This document shows positions 1 through 7,650 of a DNA stretch of 64,000 bases, in pieces; positions within the stretch are counted from its first letter, which is position 1; each line of letters opens with the position of its first letter. A program made the position numbers and the translations under genes. Origin of the DNA: an uncultured Lysobacteraceae bacterium (GTDB taxonomy: Bacteria > Pseudomonadota > Gammaproteobacteria > Xanthomonadales > Xanthomonadaceae); NCBI GenBank assembly GCA_936911875.1, contig CAKZGB010000003.1, forward strand, positions 1 to 64,000. The letters run 5' to 3'. The notes below the pieces were generated by a model. The model was not told where the DNA came from. It ran no database searches and saw only the letters and a list, made by a program, of their open reading frames with translations.

Positions 1-2
1 AT

Positions 3-44
3 CCAAAACAAAAGGCCACCCGCAAGGGTGGCTTTTTGTTTTGG
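3..44. terminator. Rho-independent terminator, bidirectional
   Basis: A GCCACCC/GGGTGGC stem with a GCAA loop is flanked by an A-rich left arm and a T-rich right arm that also pair (CCAAAACAAAA with TTTTGTTTTGG). It would end transcription from a gene to the left of the window and also works in the other direction. Confidence 0.9.
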
Positions 45-50
45 ACGCGG

Positions 51-180
51 AGGGGTGGATGACGAACTCCCGATGAGGGGGTTCGACGCCCGCACATGGA
101 TGTGCGGGCGGGACAACCGCAGGTTGCGCGAGCAGCTTTGCGCGAGCGTGCGGTGCACGATGCACCGCATCCAATCCCCT
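51..180. other. Multi-hairpin non-coding element (candidate structured RNA or palindromic repeat)
   Basis: This stretch is packed with inverted repeats: 63-85 (CGAAC...GTTCG arms with C/G runs), 87-110 (CGCCCGCACA/TGTGCGGGCG), 114-126 (CAACC/GGTTG), 127-144 (CGCG/CGCG, weaker) and 149-169 (TGCGGTGCA/TGCACCGCA, perfect 9-bp arms). The outer segments 51-60 and 169-180 can also pair, with a small bulge, which would close the hairpins into one multi-branched fold. It lies between two strong terminators. An open frame through it has no family resemblance and no ribosome site, so I do not call it coding. It could be a small RNA gene, or a composite extragenic palindromic repeat of the kind that is multi-copy in this order. 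Confidence 0.5.
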
Positions 181-191
181 TCCTCGAATAG

Positions 192-221
192 CAAAAAGCC
201 CGCCATCAAGGCGGGCTTTCG
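192..221. terminator. Rho-independent terminator, bidirectional
   Basis: An AAAGCCCGCC/GGCGGGCTTT stem has a run of five A on its left side and T-rich sequence on the right. On the minus strand it follows the stop of the small membrane protein at 240-410; on the plus strand it would close any transcript through the hairpin element at 51-180. Confidence 0.85.
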
Positions 222-239
222 TTTAGATAACTTTTTGTA

Positions 240-410
240 TCAGTTCGCGGGAGCAGTATCCGCTGCCGGCGCTTCAATCTTGACGTCGACCTTTTCCGGC
301 ATGTCTTTACCGGAGTCGGTTTTCTGCATTGCCATAAAGAGAGCCAATGCAGCGACGACCGCTACAATGATGATGACAATCCACTTGCCGGTGCCTGAAG
401 ATTCAGCCAT
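240..410 (-). CDS. Small single-pass membrane protein, function unknown
   Basis: This 56-residue protein starts with a short polar head (MAESSGTGK), followed by one hydrophobic segment at about residues 9-27 (WIVIIIVAVVAALALFMAM), then an acidic, alanine/proline-rich tail ending in PAADTAPAN. The ATG at 410 is chosen because AGAGG lies 9 nt upstream; a longer in-frame start at 452 lacks such a site and would hide the membrane segment. The likely topology is an N-terminal anchor with a periplasmic tail. It is divergent from the DUF1993 gene and ends just before a terminator. I do not recognise a family and propose no function. Confidence 0.6.
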   Translation of the reverse strand: MAESSGTGKWIVIIIVAVVAALALFMAMQKTDSGKDMPEKVDVKIEAPAADTAPAN

Positions 411-512
411 TTCTGTTGACCTCTGATGGAGTTCCAATGGAACTCCGAACATAACAAAGTCAACGTGAAGACCTCATCACCGCCGCCCCAAAACCGATCC
501 GAGATACTCCGA

Positions 513-1028
513 ATGCAAACCATTGCTGAAATCAAATCCCTGCTCCTTTCGCGCCTCGACATACTGGATCGCATTGTCGATGTCGGTGCCGCTCATTTTG
601 CCGACAACGAACAGGCCCTGCTCTCCGCCAAACTCGCCGACGACATGTGGGATTTCGGTAGCCAAATCACCGCCGCTTGCACACCGGCTCAGGGCTTTGC
701 GCAATGGTGCGCCGGCGAGCCCATCGTCACCTGGCCGCGTGGCGTCGAATCCGTAGCGCAAGCCAAAGAGATCATCAGCGCCACAAAGTCATTGGTCGAA
801 GGCATTACGGCGAGCGACGAAATCCTGACGACTGACAAGCGCATCGGCATGGGTCCGACGCGTCATGCGATTCTGCCCGGTGCCGAATACGTTCGCGACT
901 ATGTGATTCCCAACGTGTATTTCCACATGGCGGCCGCGTACATGATTCTGCGCAATCAGGGCATCAACATCGGTAAGAACGATTGGCTCGCTTATCTGGC
1001 CCCATATGTCCGCACGGTAACTGAATAA
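513..1028 (+). CDS. DUF1993 family protein
   Basis: This 171-residue protein matches the DUF1993 family, soluble proteins of unknown function with a four-helix, DinB-like outline. The C-terminal block YVIPNVYFHMAAAYMILR followed by GINIGK is the family's typical ending, and WPRGVESVAQAKEII corresponds to the central helix. The start at 513 (MQTIAEIK) fits the family's N terminus better than the upstream ATG at 426, which adds a low-complexity stretch. The ribosome site is weak. The next gene starts 9 nt after the stop and shares the transcript. A metal-dependent transferase role is sometimes guessed for such folds, but nothing here demonstrates it. Confidence 0.8.
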   Translation: MQTIAEIKSLLLSRLDILDRIVDVGAAHFADNEQALLSAKLADDMWDFGSQITAACTPAQGFAQWCAGEPIVTWPRGVESVAQAKEIISATKSLVEGITASDEILTTDKRIGMGPTRHAILPGAEYVRDYVIPNVYFHMAAAYMILRNQGINIGKNDWLAYLAPYVRTVTE

Positions 1029-1037
1029 GGACGGCCC

Positions 1038-1628
1038 ATGAATTTCGATAATGCCATTCAACTTACGGTTCCTGCGGTCTGGTTCGTGTTCGGTGCCTAC
1101 TGGTGGATCCAATCACGCAATCAGAAATCGGCCCGTGTTGCCGAACCCTGGCTCACTCGATTCCTGCGTCATTGGCTTCCTCTAGTTGTTGCTGTCCTGC
1201 TGATCGCCGGGCCCGGCGACTGGTATGGCCATTCGCTGTTGCGCGAACAGTTTCTGCCGCACACAACGTTGATATTTGCGACTGGCATTCTGATTATGTT
1301 GGCCGGGCTGATCTTGGCAATTTGGGCGCGCCGCACCTTAGGACGCAACTGGAGCGCCAACGTACAAATCAAACAGGATCATGAACTCGTGACCGATGGC
1401 CCCTATGCCACCGTCCTGCATCCGATCTATACCGCGCTGATTCTGATGTTTATCGGCAATGCGATTGTCGTGGGTGACCTGCGCGGCGTTGTGGGCGTGC
1501 TCATTGTCTGGGCATCGTTCTTTCTGAAATCCCGCCGCGAAGAGCAATTCATGCTGTCGGAATTCGGCGAGCCCTACGCACACTACCGCCAGCGGACCGG
1601 CGGCATCTGGCCGCGTCTGTTTCGCTGA
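1038..1628 (+). CDS. Isoprenylcysteine carboxyl methyltransferase (ICMT)-family membrane protein
   Basis: This is a 196-residue integral membrane protein with about five hydrophobic segments. The C-terminal half holds the conserved ICMT/phospholipid-methyltransferase pattern: LGRNWSANVQIKQDHELVTD, then GPYATVLHPIY, and near the end REEQFMLSEFGEPYAHY. In eukaryotic ICMT these residues bind S-adenosylmethionine and the lipid-like acceptor. Bacterial members are mostly uncharacterised and may methylate small lipophilic substrates. The ribosome site AAGGA precedes the ATG, and the gene follows the DUF1993 gene by 9 nt, so the two form an operon. The true acceptor is unknown. Confidence 0.8.
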   Translation: MNFDNAIQLTVPAVWFVFGAYWWIQSRNQKSARVAEPWLTRFLRHWLPLVVAVLLIAGPGDWYGHSLLREQFLPHTTLIFATGILIMLAGLILAIWARRTLGRNWSANVQIKQDHELVTDGPYATVLHPIYTALILMFIGNAIVVGDLRGVVGVLIVWASFFLKSRREEQFMLSEFGEPYAHYRQRTGGIWPRLFR

Positions 1629-1649
1629 CGCGGCCGGACTCTGAAACCG

Positions 1650-2057
1650 TTACGAATTTAACAGCAACAGCCAACCTCGCGGATCGTGCATCCGTGCAAT
1701 GCCGTAAGCGAGCAGGTACGCCAACATGGTGATCATCCCAAAGGCCAATGCCTGACCTCGTGATCGCTTAGCGCTCAAACCGGCATAGCCAACGCCGAAG
1801 TAAGTCACGACTAAAACCAACTTGACCCACAGCCAGCCATTAGCAAACAGCGCGGTCGGCAACATGGTGAACAACATCGCCGCAAACGTCAGCAGCACAC
1901 CGTCAATGGTCCAGGCGATGCCGCGGGCGGCGAGGTGCCGTGGCCAGCGCATGCCGGCCACGGTACCCAGGTAACGCAATGCCATCCAAGTTCCGGTGGC
2001 TTGCACAAGGCCGATATGGCCCATGCGAATCTGCGGATACAGCTCCATCATTGCCAT
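1650..2057 (-). CDS. SirB2-family membrane protein
   Basis: This is a 135-residue membrane protein with four predicted helices. It opens with MAMMELYPQIRMGHIGLVQA, then a histidine-bearing first helix, then TIDGVLLTFAAMLF and ANGWLWVKLVLVVTYFGVGY, and ends with a short tail. This is the layout of the SirB2 family, named after an invasion-gene regulator of Salmonella, whose members resemble small haem- or quinone-associated membrane proteins. The start at 2057 lies 4 nt after the norB stop, so the gene is almost certainly co-transcribed with norB. A supporting role for the quinol NO reductase is an inference from this position. Longer in-frame starts would run into norB. Confidence 0.75.
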   Translation of the reverse strand: MAMMELYPQIRMGHIGLVQATGTWMALRYLGTVAGMRWPRHLAARGIAWTIDGVLLTFAAMLFTMLPTALFANGWLWVKLVLVVTYFGVGYAGLSAKRSRGQALAFGMITMLAYLLAYGIARMHDPRGWLLLLNS

Positions 2058-2061
2058 CAGA

Positions 2062-4326
2062 TCAGAGTTCCTTGAGATCGTCAGGTTGTTCGCGACGCGG
2101 CCACAACCACTGACCGACCACGAAGATGGCCAACAGAATGGAGCCTGCGGCAAAGATCAGATCGCCCGGCATACGCATCCACACCAGGACGTCAAAGATC
2201 GGCTTGTTGGTGAACTCGGCCGAACGCGCAAACCAGTAGCCGTGGTCCAATGCGGCTTGCAGTTGCAGCACGCCCATGGGCAGCAGCGTCAGCAGAGCCA
2301 TCAGCATCAGGCCGATATTGAAGCACCAGAAGGCACTGCGCATCAGACCGTTGTTCCATGCATTGCCCTCACGCAGGCCACGCATACAGAACAGCATCAG
2401 ACCGATTCCGAGCATGCCGTACACGCCGAACAAAGCAGTGTGACCGTGCAGCGGCGTCAGGTTCAGACCTTGCATGTAGTACAGCGCGATAGGCGTATTG
2501 ATGAGGAAACCGAACAGACCGGCACCCACCAGATTCCAGAACGACACGGCCAGGAAGAACATGATCGGCCACTTGTAACGTTGCATCCACGGCGTGGCAC
2601 GCGAGTGACGCCAGTTTTCGACGGCTTCCATACCGATCAGTGCAAGCGGAACTACCTCGAGTGCAGAGAAGGTGGCACCTAATGCAACGCCCGCCATTGT
2701 GGTGCCCACAAAGTACAAGTGGTGGAACATGCCCAACACGCCGCCGGCCAGATACACGATGGTGGCGAACAGCACATTGATGGTGGCCGTCCTGCCGCGC
2801 ACCAGACCGAGCTGCACGAACAGGAAGGAGATCACGGCAATGGCGAAGACTTCGAACACGCCTTCGACCCACAAGTGCACGACCCACCAGCGCCAGTATT
2901 CGACGACGGAGATGTGCGACTCGCTGCCCCACATCAGACCGGCACCGTAGAACAGACCGATCGCGATGGTCGACAGGAACATCAGACCGACGATCGAGGC
3001 ACTTTCATCTTTGCGGCGCACTGCGGGCCACAATGCGCGGCCGACCAGGAACAGCCACAACAGCAGACCGATAAACAGGAAGGCCTGCCAGAAGCGACCA
3101 ATGTCGACGTACTCCCAACCCTGATGGCCAAACCAGAAGTTCTGGGCGTAGCCCATCTTCTGCATGACGGCAAACCATTGACCGGCAAACGCACCGACCA
3201 CAATGACCAGCAAACAAAGAAACAGGAAGTTGACGCCGGCACGTTGGAACTTAGGTTCATATCCGCCGACTGCGGGTGCGATATACAAACCGGTGGCCAG
3301 CCATGCCGTCGCAATCCAGAGCACTGCTAGCTGCGTATGCCAGGAACGGGTCAGGCTGTACGGCAGGATGTCAGACAGCGGAATCCCGTAGAGATCCTGA
3401 CCCTCGACCTGATAGTGAGCGGTGGTGGCGCCAAGGAGAATCTGCACCAGCATCAATGCGATCACGACCCAGAAATACTTGGCCGTTGCCTTCATCGAAG
3501 GCGTCTTGGTCAGTCCTTGCAACGGGTCCTTTGCAGGAAGCTCAGCCGGTTCCTCGTGACGCTGCCAGCCGGCGTAATGCCAAGTCAGCAGACCGATGCC
3601 ACCGATCAGGAACAGAATGGAGAACATCGACCACATGAAAGTGCCGGCGGTCGGACGGTTATTGACCAGCGGCTCATAGGGCCAGTTGTTGGTGTAGCTG
3701 ACGTTATCGCCGGGGCGATTTGTGGTCGTAGCCCAAGCCGTCCAGAAGAAGAATGCCGACATTTCATGACGACGTTTTGCATCCGGAATCGTATTGTTCT
3801 TCAGTGCGTAATCCTCACGCAGCTGTGCACCGGCGGGGTCATTGCTGAACACTTGGTCGTAATGCTTCTCGACGGTTGCGATGGCTGCAGCGCGTGCATC
3901 ACTAATCACCAGCGTGTCGCTTTGGGCATCGTACGTATTGCCGCGGAAGCTGCTGACCTGCTCGGCTTGAATGGCGGCCTGACGACCCGTCGGCAACGAC
4001 GCGTAATCCTTGGCACCCTCGGCGACGGCTAAAGCATCGAGCTCAGCGGTCTTTTCACGGTGCAGCCAATCGGCGGACCAGTCCGGCGCCACGAGTGCGC
4101 CGTGACCCCAAATCGAACCGACTTGCATGCCACCCATGCTTTGCCAGACCTTTTGCCCGGTCACGATGTCCTGCCGGGTGTATACCGTCTTACCGCTGGT
4201 GGTGACTACCCGCTCGGGAATCGGAGGCTTGGTGTGCATAAGATCTGCACCTAGCCACAGCATGACCGCAAAACTGGCCGCAATTAATACGCCCAGACCT
4301 AACCACAAACGCTTTGTTGTCGACAT
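2062..4326 (-). CDS. norB: Quinol-dependent nitric oxide reductase, single-subunit (qNorB)
   Basis: This 754-residue enzyme reduces two NO to N2O at the inner membrane using quinol electrons. The N terminus (about 1-230) carries one helix plus the cytochrome-c-like periplasmic extension that lacks a haem-c site, which marks the single-subunit quinol type. About 12 helices of the haem-copper oxidase fold follow. Candidate haem and non-haem iron ligands are H330 (SWHTQL), H484 with E488 in HLWVEGVFEVF, H535/H536 in MFHHLYF, and H627/H629 in PLHGHTALFG. Length matches the family (about 750). It is divergent from nsrR and followed by a SirB2-like gene. With no other denitrification genes here, NO detoxification is the likely role. 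Confidence 0.95.
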   Translation of the reverse strand: MSTTKRLWLGLGVLIAASFAVMLWLGADLMHTKPPIPERVVTTSGKTVYTRQDIVTGQKVWQSMGGMQVGSIWGHGALVAPDWSADWLHREKTAELDALAVAEGAKDYASLPTGRQAAIQAEQVSSFRGNTYDAQSDTLVISDARAAAIATVEKHYDQVFSNDPAGAQLREDYALKNNTIPDAKRRHEMSAFFFWTAWATTTNRPGDNVSYTNNWPYEPLVNNRPTAGTFMWSMFSILFLIGGIGLLTWHYAGWQRHEEPAELPAKDPLQGLTKTPSMKATAKYFWVVIALMLVQILLGATTAHYQVEGQDLYGIPLSDILPYSLTRSWHTQLAVLWIATAWLATGLYIAPAVGGYEPKFQRAGVNFLFLCLLVIVVGAFAGQWFAVMQKMGYAQNFWFGHQGWEYVDIGRFWQAFLFIGLLLWLFLVGRALWPAVRRKDESASIVGLMFLSTIAIGLFYGAGLMWGSESHISVVEYWRWWVVHLWVEGVFEVFAIAVISFLFVQLGLVRGRTATINVLFATIVYLAGGVLGMFHHLYFVGTTMAGVALGATFSALEVVPLALIGMEAVENWRHSRATPWMQRYKWPIMFFLAVSFWNLVGAGLFGFLINTPIALYYMQGLNLTPLHGHTALFGVYGMLGIGLMLFCMRGLREGNAWNNGLMRSAFWCFNIGLMLMALLTLLPMGVLQLQAALDHGYWFARSAEFTNKPIFDVLVWMRMPGDLIFAAGSILLAIFVVGQWLWPRREQPDDLKEL

Positions 4327-4402
4327 CGGGAAATGCCTCGTTCTCGTTAGAGGTGCCGGCAGGGAAAGACCGACCGACGGGCCTGTTCAGCCCCGAGTTA
4401 AT

Positions 4403-4430
4403 CTTGTAACTGTAATACTTGTTTTGTCAA
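4403..4430 (-). promoter_or_regulatory. Candidate norB promoter in the AT-rich norB-nsrR intergenic region
   Basis: On the minus strand a perfect TTGACA (4425-4430) is followed 16 nt later by a poor -10 hexamer, TACAAG (4403-4408). The surrounding 4398-4440 segment is clearly more AT-rich than its neighbours and lies between the divergent norB and nsrR genes, so an NsrR operator is expected here. I could not find a convincing long dyad of the enterobacterial NsrR type. Confidence 0.4.
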
Positions 4431-4478
4431 CTAATATTTGGCGGTAAAACTTCCCCTACCGTATCGAACCGAAATTCA

Positions 4479-4895
4479 ATGCAATTAACCCGCTTCACCG
4501 ACTACGCTACCCGCATCCTGCTGTTCCTTGCGGTCCGCCGAGAGGACACCGTGTCGGTGAACTTTATGGCGGACCATTACGGCATTTCGCGCAACCATCT
4601 GGCCAAAGTGGCACAGGAGCTGGTCGCACGCGGATACCTCACTCCGGTGCGAGGACGTCATGGCGGCATGCGTCTGGCTAAACCACCCGAGGACATCAAT
4701 CTCGGCGCACTCGTGATTGAGCTCGAACCCAATATGGAACTGGTCGATTGCGTGGGCTGCCTGATCTCGCCCGTGTGCGGCATCCCGAAACCGTTGGCCG
4801 AAGCGACCACTGCCTTCGTCAATGCACTGTCAAAGTATTCGTTTGCGGATCTGGTGCGTCTGAGTCCGGGTGTCGATCAACTCTTCGCGGTCTGA
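4479..4895 (+). CDS. nsrR: Rrf2-family nitric-oxide sensor repressor NsrR
   Basis: This 138-residue Rrf2-family transcription factor has an N-terminal winged helix (about 1-70, with GISRNHLAKVAQELVARGYL as the recognition region) and three cysteines, C91, C94 and C100, in VDCVGCLISPVC. These three plus D8 (RFTDYATR) match the iron-sulfur cluster ligands of NsrR. In the family, NO destroys the cluster and releases DNA, derepressing NO reductase and related genes. The start at 4479 is chosen because MQLTRFTDYATR is the standard family N terminus; an upstream ATG at 4419 adds 20 unrelated residues. Its divergent position to norB supports NO-responsive control of norB and autoregulation. Confidence 0.92.
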   Translation: MQLTRFTDYATRILLFLAVRREDTVSVNFMADHYGISRNHLAKVAQELVARGYLTPVRGRHGGMRLAKPPEDINLGALVIELEPNMELVDCVGCLISPVCGIPKPLAEATTAFVNALSKYSFADLVRLSPGVDQLFAV

Positions 4896-4936
4896 ATTTT
4901 CTTTCAAGTACGACAGGTCGAGTCTTGCGGCATGCA

Positions 4937-5611
4937 ATGCCTTCGCCGATACTCGTGGACATGATTGAAATTGGCCACCTAGCCCATCCCGGCACGCAGC
5001 ACGGCAGCAACTTGTGCACCTACCATTGCGACAACGCACTAGGCGCCTGGATGATTCTTGATGGCATCGGTGGCGAAGGCAGTGCCGAATATGCTGCCGT
5101 CGCCGCACGCGATGAATTGAGCCGCAGCTTGCGCCAGGGGCTGGATGCCGAGCAGGCCATTCGCGCCGCAGATAAGGCCGTGCATGCACTTCCTAAGCGC
5201 GGCACCGGCCATGCCACCGGCACGGGTTGTCTGGTTGCACTGAATCAGGGACCGGATCTGGTCTTGCATTGGGTCGGTGCGGCGCAAGCGTTTTGCATCG
5301 AGAAACGTACCGACGCATTGAGTGACCTCACCGCCGAGCGGGGTCACTTGGCGGCAGGCAGCCGCACCAAGGCCCTGGGCGTGACCGAATCGACGCGCTT
5401 GCCGATCGCAGAGCGCACGGTTCCGTTGAACGACTACTCGCGCGTGCTGTTGGCCAGCGAACCGGTTCACACCTTGGTCGGCGCCGAGCGGATTTGCGAG
5501 ATCCTGACAGACAAAGAGATCTCGGCCCAGGAAATGGCCGATACGCTGATTTTCGAAACACTCGAAGCCGGCACCGAAGATGCGGTGGCCGTGATCGTAC
5601 TTAAGCTTTAA
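4937..5611 (+). CDS. Divergent PP2C-like phosphatase-domain protein
   Basis: This protein of about 224 residues (216 if the second ATG at 4961 is used) has the outline of a PP2C/Stp-type serine/threonine phosphatase: ILDGIGGEGSAEYAAVAARD resembles the DGMGGH...GE motif, GTGHATGTGCLVAL the GTT strand, LVLHWVGAAQAFCIE the VGDSRAY block, and TEDAVAVIVLKL the terminal DNITVIVV strand. Several metal ligands are altered. The usual SDG near the C terminus reads SEP (LLASEPVHTLV), and the VGDSR aspartate is replaced. The enzyme may therefore be weak or inactive, perhaps a binding domain. It sits alone between nsrR and the convergent dnaQ. No clear ribosome site decides the start. Confidence 0.65.
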   Translation: MPSPILVDMIEIGHLAHPGTQHGSNLCTYHCDNALGAWMILDGIGGEGSAEYAAVAARDELSRSLRQGLDAEQAIRAADKAVHALPKRGTGHATGTGCLVALNQGPDLVLHWVGAAQAFCIEKRTDALSDLTAERGHLAAGSRTKALGVTESTRLPIAERTVPLNDYSRVLLASEPVHTLVGAERICEILTDKEISAQEMADTLIFETLEAGTEDAVAVIVLKL

Positions 5612-5629
5612 ATCAAGGCAAAAACGCGC

Positions 5630-6343
5630 TTACGCGAGCCGATCCCAGACGGCGTCGCCACCGGTTGCCTTGCGCACACGGTCGAGCACCACATCGTGCG
5701 CAGCCTGGTCTGCGGCCGATGCACTGAACAACGGACGCGGCTTCTGATCGGCATTGATATACGCCGACTGCGTGCGTGAGTTCGATGCACCCACATCAAA
5801 ACCCAAATCCGACTGACCGCTGGTCAGCGCAAGATAGACTTCAGTCAGCAGCTGCGCATCGAGCAAAGCGCCGTGGCCCATGCGCTCGCGCTCATCGGTA
5901 CTGATACCGAAACGCTTACACAACGCATCGAGGCTGACACGACCTTGCACGGTCTGCTTGGCCAGTCGCACGGTGTCGGTTATTTTGCACAGCTCCGAGA
6001 TGGAGCCGTAGCGATCCCGATCGCCGAGCAGTCCGAGTTCGTAGTCAATAAAGCCAACGTCGAATTTGGCGTTATGGATCAGCAGTTCTGCACCTTCGAC
6101 AAAGTCCAGAAAGCCATCGACAATGTCGGCAAACACGGGTTTGTCCGCGAGAAAATCCAGACTTAAACCGGTGACCTGTTGCGCGCCCTCTTCGAAGTCG
6201 CGATCCGGACGCACGTACTGATGATAGGTGCGCCCCGTCGGTTTGCGGTTGATCAGTTCCACACAGCCGATTTCGACAATGCGATTGCCGTTGCGCCATT
6301 CCAGGCCGGTGGTTTCAGTATCGAGTACGACTTGACGTGCCAT
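5630..6343 (-). CDS. dnaQ: DNA polymerase III epsilon subunit (3'-5' proofreading exonuclease)
   Basis: This 237-residue protein is the proofreading subunit of the replicative polymerase core. The DEDDh exonuclease motifs are intact: D8 and E10 in LDTETTGLEW, D95 in LIHNAKFDVGF, and H157 with D162 in MGHGALLDAQLL. The C-terminal tail from about 185 on would bind the alpha subunit. Length is normal for the family. It is the last gene of the minus-strand operon methyltransferase-rnhA-dnaQ, with 9 nt between rnhA and dnaQ; the rnhA/dnaQ pairing is widespread in Proteobacteria. The ATG at 6343 gives the canonical short N terminus MARQVVLDTETTG. Confidence 0.95.
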   Translation of the reverse strand: MARQVVLDTETTGLEWRNGNRIVEIGCVELINRKPTGRTYHQYVRPDRDFEEGAQQVTGLSLDFLADKPVFADIVDGFLDFVEGAELLIHNAKFDVGFIDYELGLLGDRDRYGSISELCKITDTVRLAKQTVQGRVSLDALCKRFGISTDERERMGHGALLDAQLLTEVYLALTSGQSDLGFDVGASNSRTQSAYINADQKPRPLFSASAADQAAHDVVLDRVRKATGGDAVWDRLA

Positions 6344-6352
6344 CTGCTTACC

Positions 6353-6820
6353 TTATGCCGTTGCGCGCATTTGCGCGATGGCATCGCGGGCCAGTGCATC
6401 GCATCGCTCGTTCTCGGGATGATTGGAATGCCCTTTCACCCAATGCCAGCGAACGTGGTGGATTGCTGCGGCCGCCGACAGGCGTTGCCACAGATCCTGA
6501 TTCTTGACGGGCTGCCCTGCAGCGGTGCGCCAGTTCTTGCGGATCCAGTTCGGCATCCACTCGGTGATGCCTTGGCGCACGTATTGCGAGTCGGTCGTCA
6601 GATCCACGTCGCACGGTTCTTTGAGCGATTCGAGCGCGGCAATGGCCGCCATCAGTTCCATGCGATTGTTGGTGGTACCGGGCTCGGCGCCCTGCAGCTC
6701 ACGCTCATGCGGACCGAACCGCAGAATCGCACCCCAACCGCCGGGACCCGGATTGCCGGAACATGCGCCATCGGTAAAAATCTCAACTGTCTTGCGCGGC
6801 GCGCCGGTATCCGAACTCAT
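6353..6820 (-). CDS. rnhA: Ribonuclease HI
   Basis: This 155-residue enzyme cuts the RNA strand of RNA-DNA hybrids such as R-loops and primers. The catalytic acids are present: D17 ([17 protein letters not shown]), E55 (NNRMELMAA), D77 (TTDSQYV) and D141 (ENERCDALA), with the conserved active-site loop histidine in WVKGHSNH. The basic handle region (about 88-100, [10 protein letters not shown]) is typical of the Escherichia coli type. Its start overlaps the stop of the upstream methyltransferase gene by 4 nt, so translation is probably coupled, and dnaQ follows after 9 nt. Confidence 0.95.
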   Translation of the reverse strand: MSSDTGAPRKTVEIFTDGACSGNPGPGGWGAILRFGPHERELQGAEPGTTNNRMELMAAIAALESLKEPCDVDLTTDSQYVRQGITEWMPNWIRKNWRTAAGQPVKNQDLWQRLSAAAAIHHVRWHWVKGHSNHPENERCDALARDAIAQMRATA

Positions 6821-7626
6821 GTCGACAGTTTAGCAGGCCTCCAAACGACTGCCGAGCGAACCGGCGTGCCCGGAATGCGTGCCACCGTGCGTTTGCATGC
6901 AGTCACTGCCAGCACCGCGCGGAAACGATCCAGCGCTTCGGGTTGCGCGTCGGCCTGCAACTCCTCCAACCGGACATCTGTCGCAAGCGAACTCAATCGC
7001 CAATGCGGACCCAACCAACGCGTCGACACATCGCCACGACCAAAGCCTGCCACCACCAGAGCTTGTCGCCACCGTGCAGCTCGCATCGAATGCACACCAT
7101 AAGTTCGCGCACGAAGGCGAAACGGACTCATCGGATTCAACATGCTGACCCACAACACGCCGCCGGGTCGTAACACACGATGCGCCTCGCGGAAAAGATG
7201 CGACCATTGAATGCCGAGATCGGTGACGTGCTGAATCACCACCGCGTTGAGACTGTCAGAGGCCAAGGGCAACGGCAATGCGCATCGAAAGGCGCCGTCA
7301 AACTGCAGCAGTTGGCCGAGTTCGGTAGACTCCGACACGGCCTTCGAATTCAGCGGAAATTCAGGTAAATCGGGACCCATGCCGTTTTCCGGCGCGGCGG
7401 CGATATTCAGGAAACCGCCCGTACCGTACAGCTCAATACCGTATGGATCGGCCGGCGGCTCGATCGCCGGCAATCCCACCCACAGCCACGGACCCGCCGG
7501 TTGTGCGCTCAGAACGGAGTCGAGCACCCGCGACTCGCTCGCCAACAGCTGTTGACCGACCTCGGCCCCAAACCATTCGGTCGGCGCTTTCGTCGTATGT
7601 CCGTTCAGCTTTGACTTGACGGGCAT
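6817..7626 (-). CDS. Class I SAM-dependent methyltransferase-like protein
   Basis: This 269-residue protein contains the methyltransferase type 11 half-motif [14 protein letters not shown] (post-II aspartate region) followed by [20 protein letters not shown], the classic motif III/IV sequence. The glycine-rich motif I is degenerate ([11 protein letters not shown]), which is common in the Xanthomonadales versions encoded upstream of rnhA. The start at 7626 is preferred over 7656 because GAGAGG sits 6 nt upstream and the longer form would overlap the divergent gloB start. It heads the rnhA-dnaQ operon. The substrate is unknown, and SAM binding is uncertain given the weak motif I. Confidence 0.75.
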   Translation of the reverse strand: MPVKSKLNGHTTKAPTEWFGAEVGQQLLASESRVLDSVLSAQPAGPWLWVGLPAIEPPADPYGIELYGTGGFLNIAAAPENGMGPDLPEFPLNSKAVSESTELGQLLQFDGAFRCALPLPLASDSLNAVVIQHVTDLGIQWSHLFREAHRVLRPGGVLWVSMLNPMSPFRLRARTYGVHSMRAARWRQALVVAGFGRGDVSTRWLGPHWRLSSLATDVRLEELQADAQPEALDRFRAVLAVTACKRTVARIPGTPVRSAVVWRPAKLST

Positions 7627-7650
7627 TCGCCGCCTCTCCAGAGTGTCCGA

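Noticed and set aside
28..426. A 132-codon open frame on the plus strand at the window start
   Set aside because: It runs through two terminators, the hairpin element and the antisense of the small membrane-protein gene, with no ribosome site or family resemblance.
4398..4440. Possible FNR/DNR half-sites (TTGTC, TTGTAA) in the norB-nsrR region
   Set aside because: No TTGAT-N4-ATCAA dyad could be formed; the similarity is only to half-sites in AT-rich DNA.
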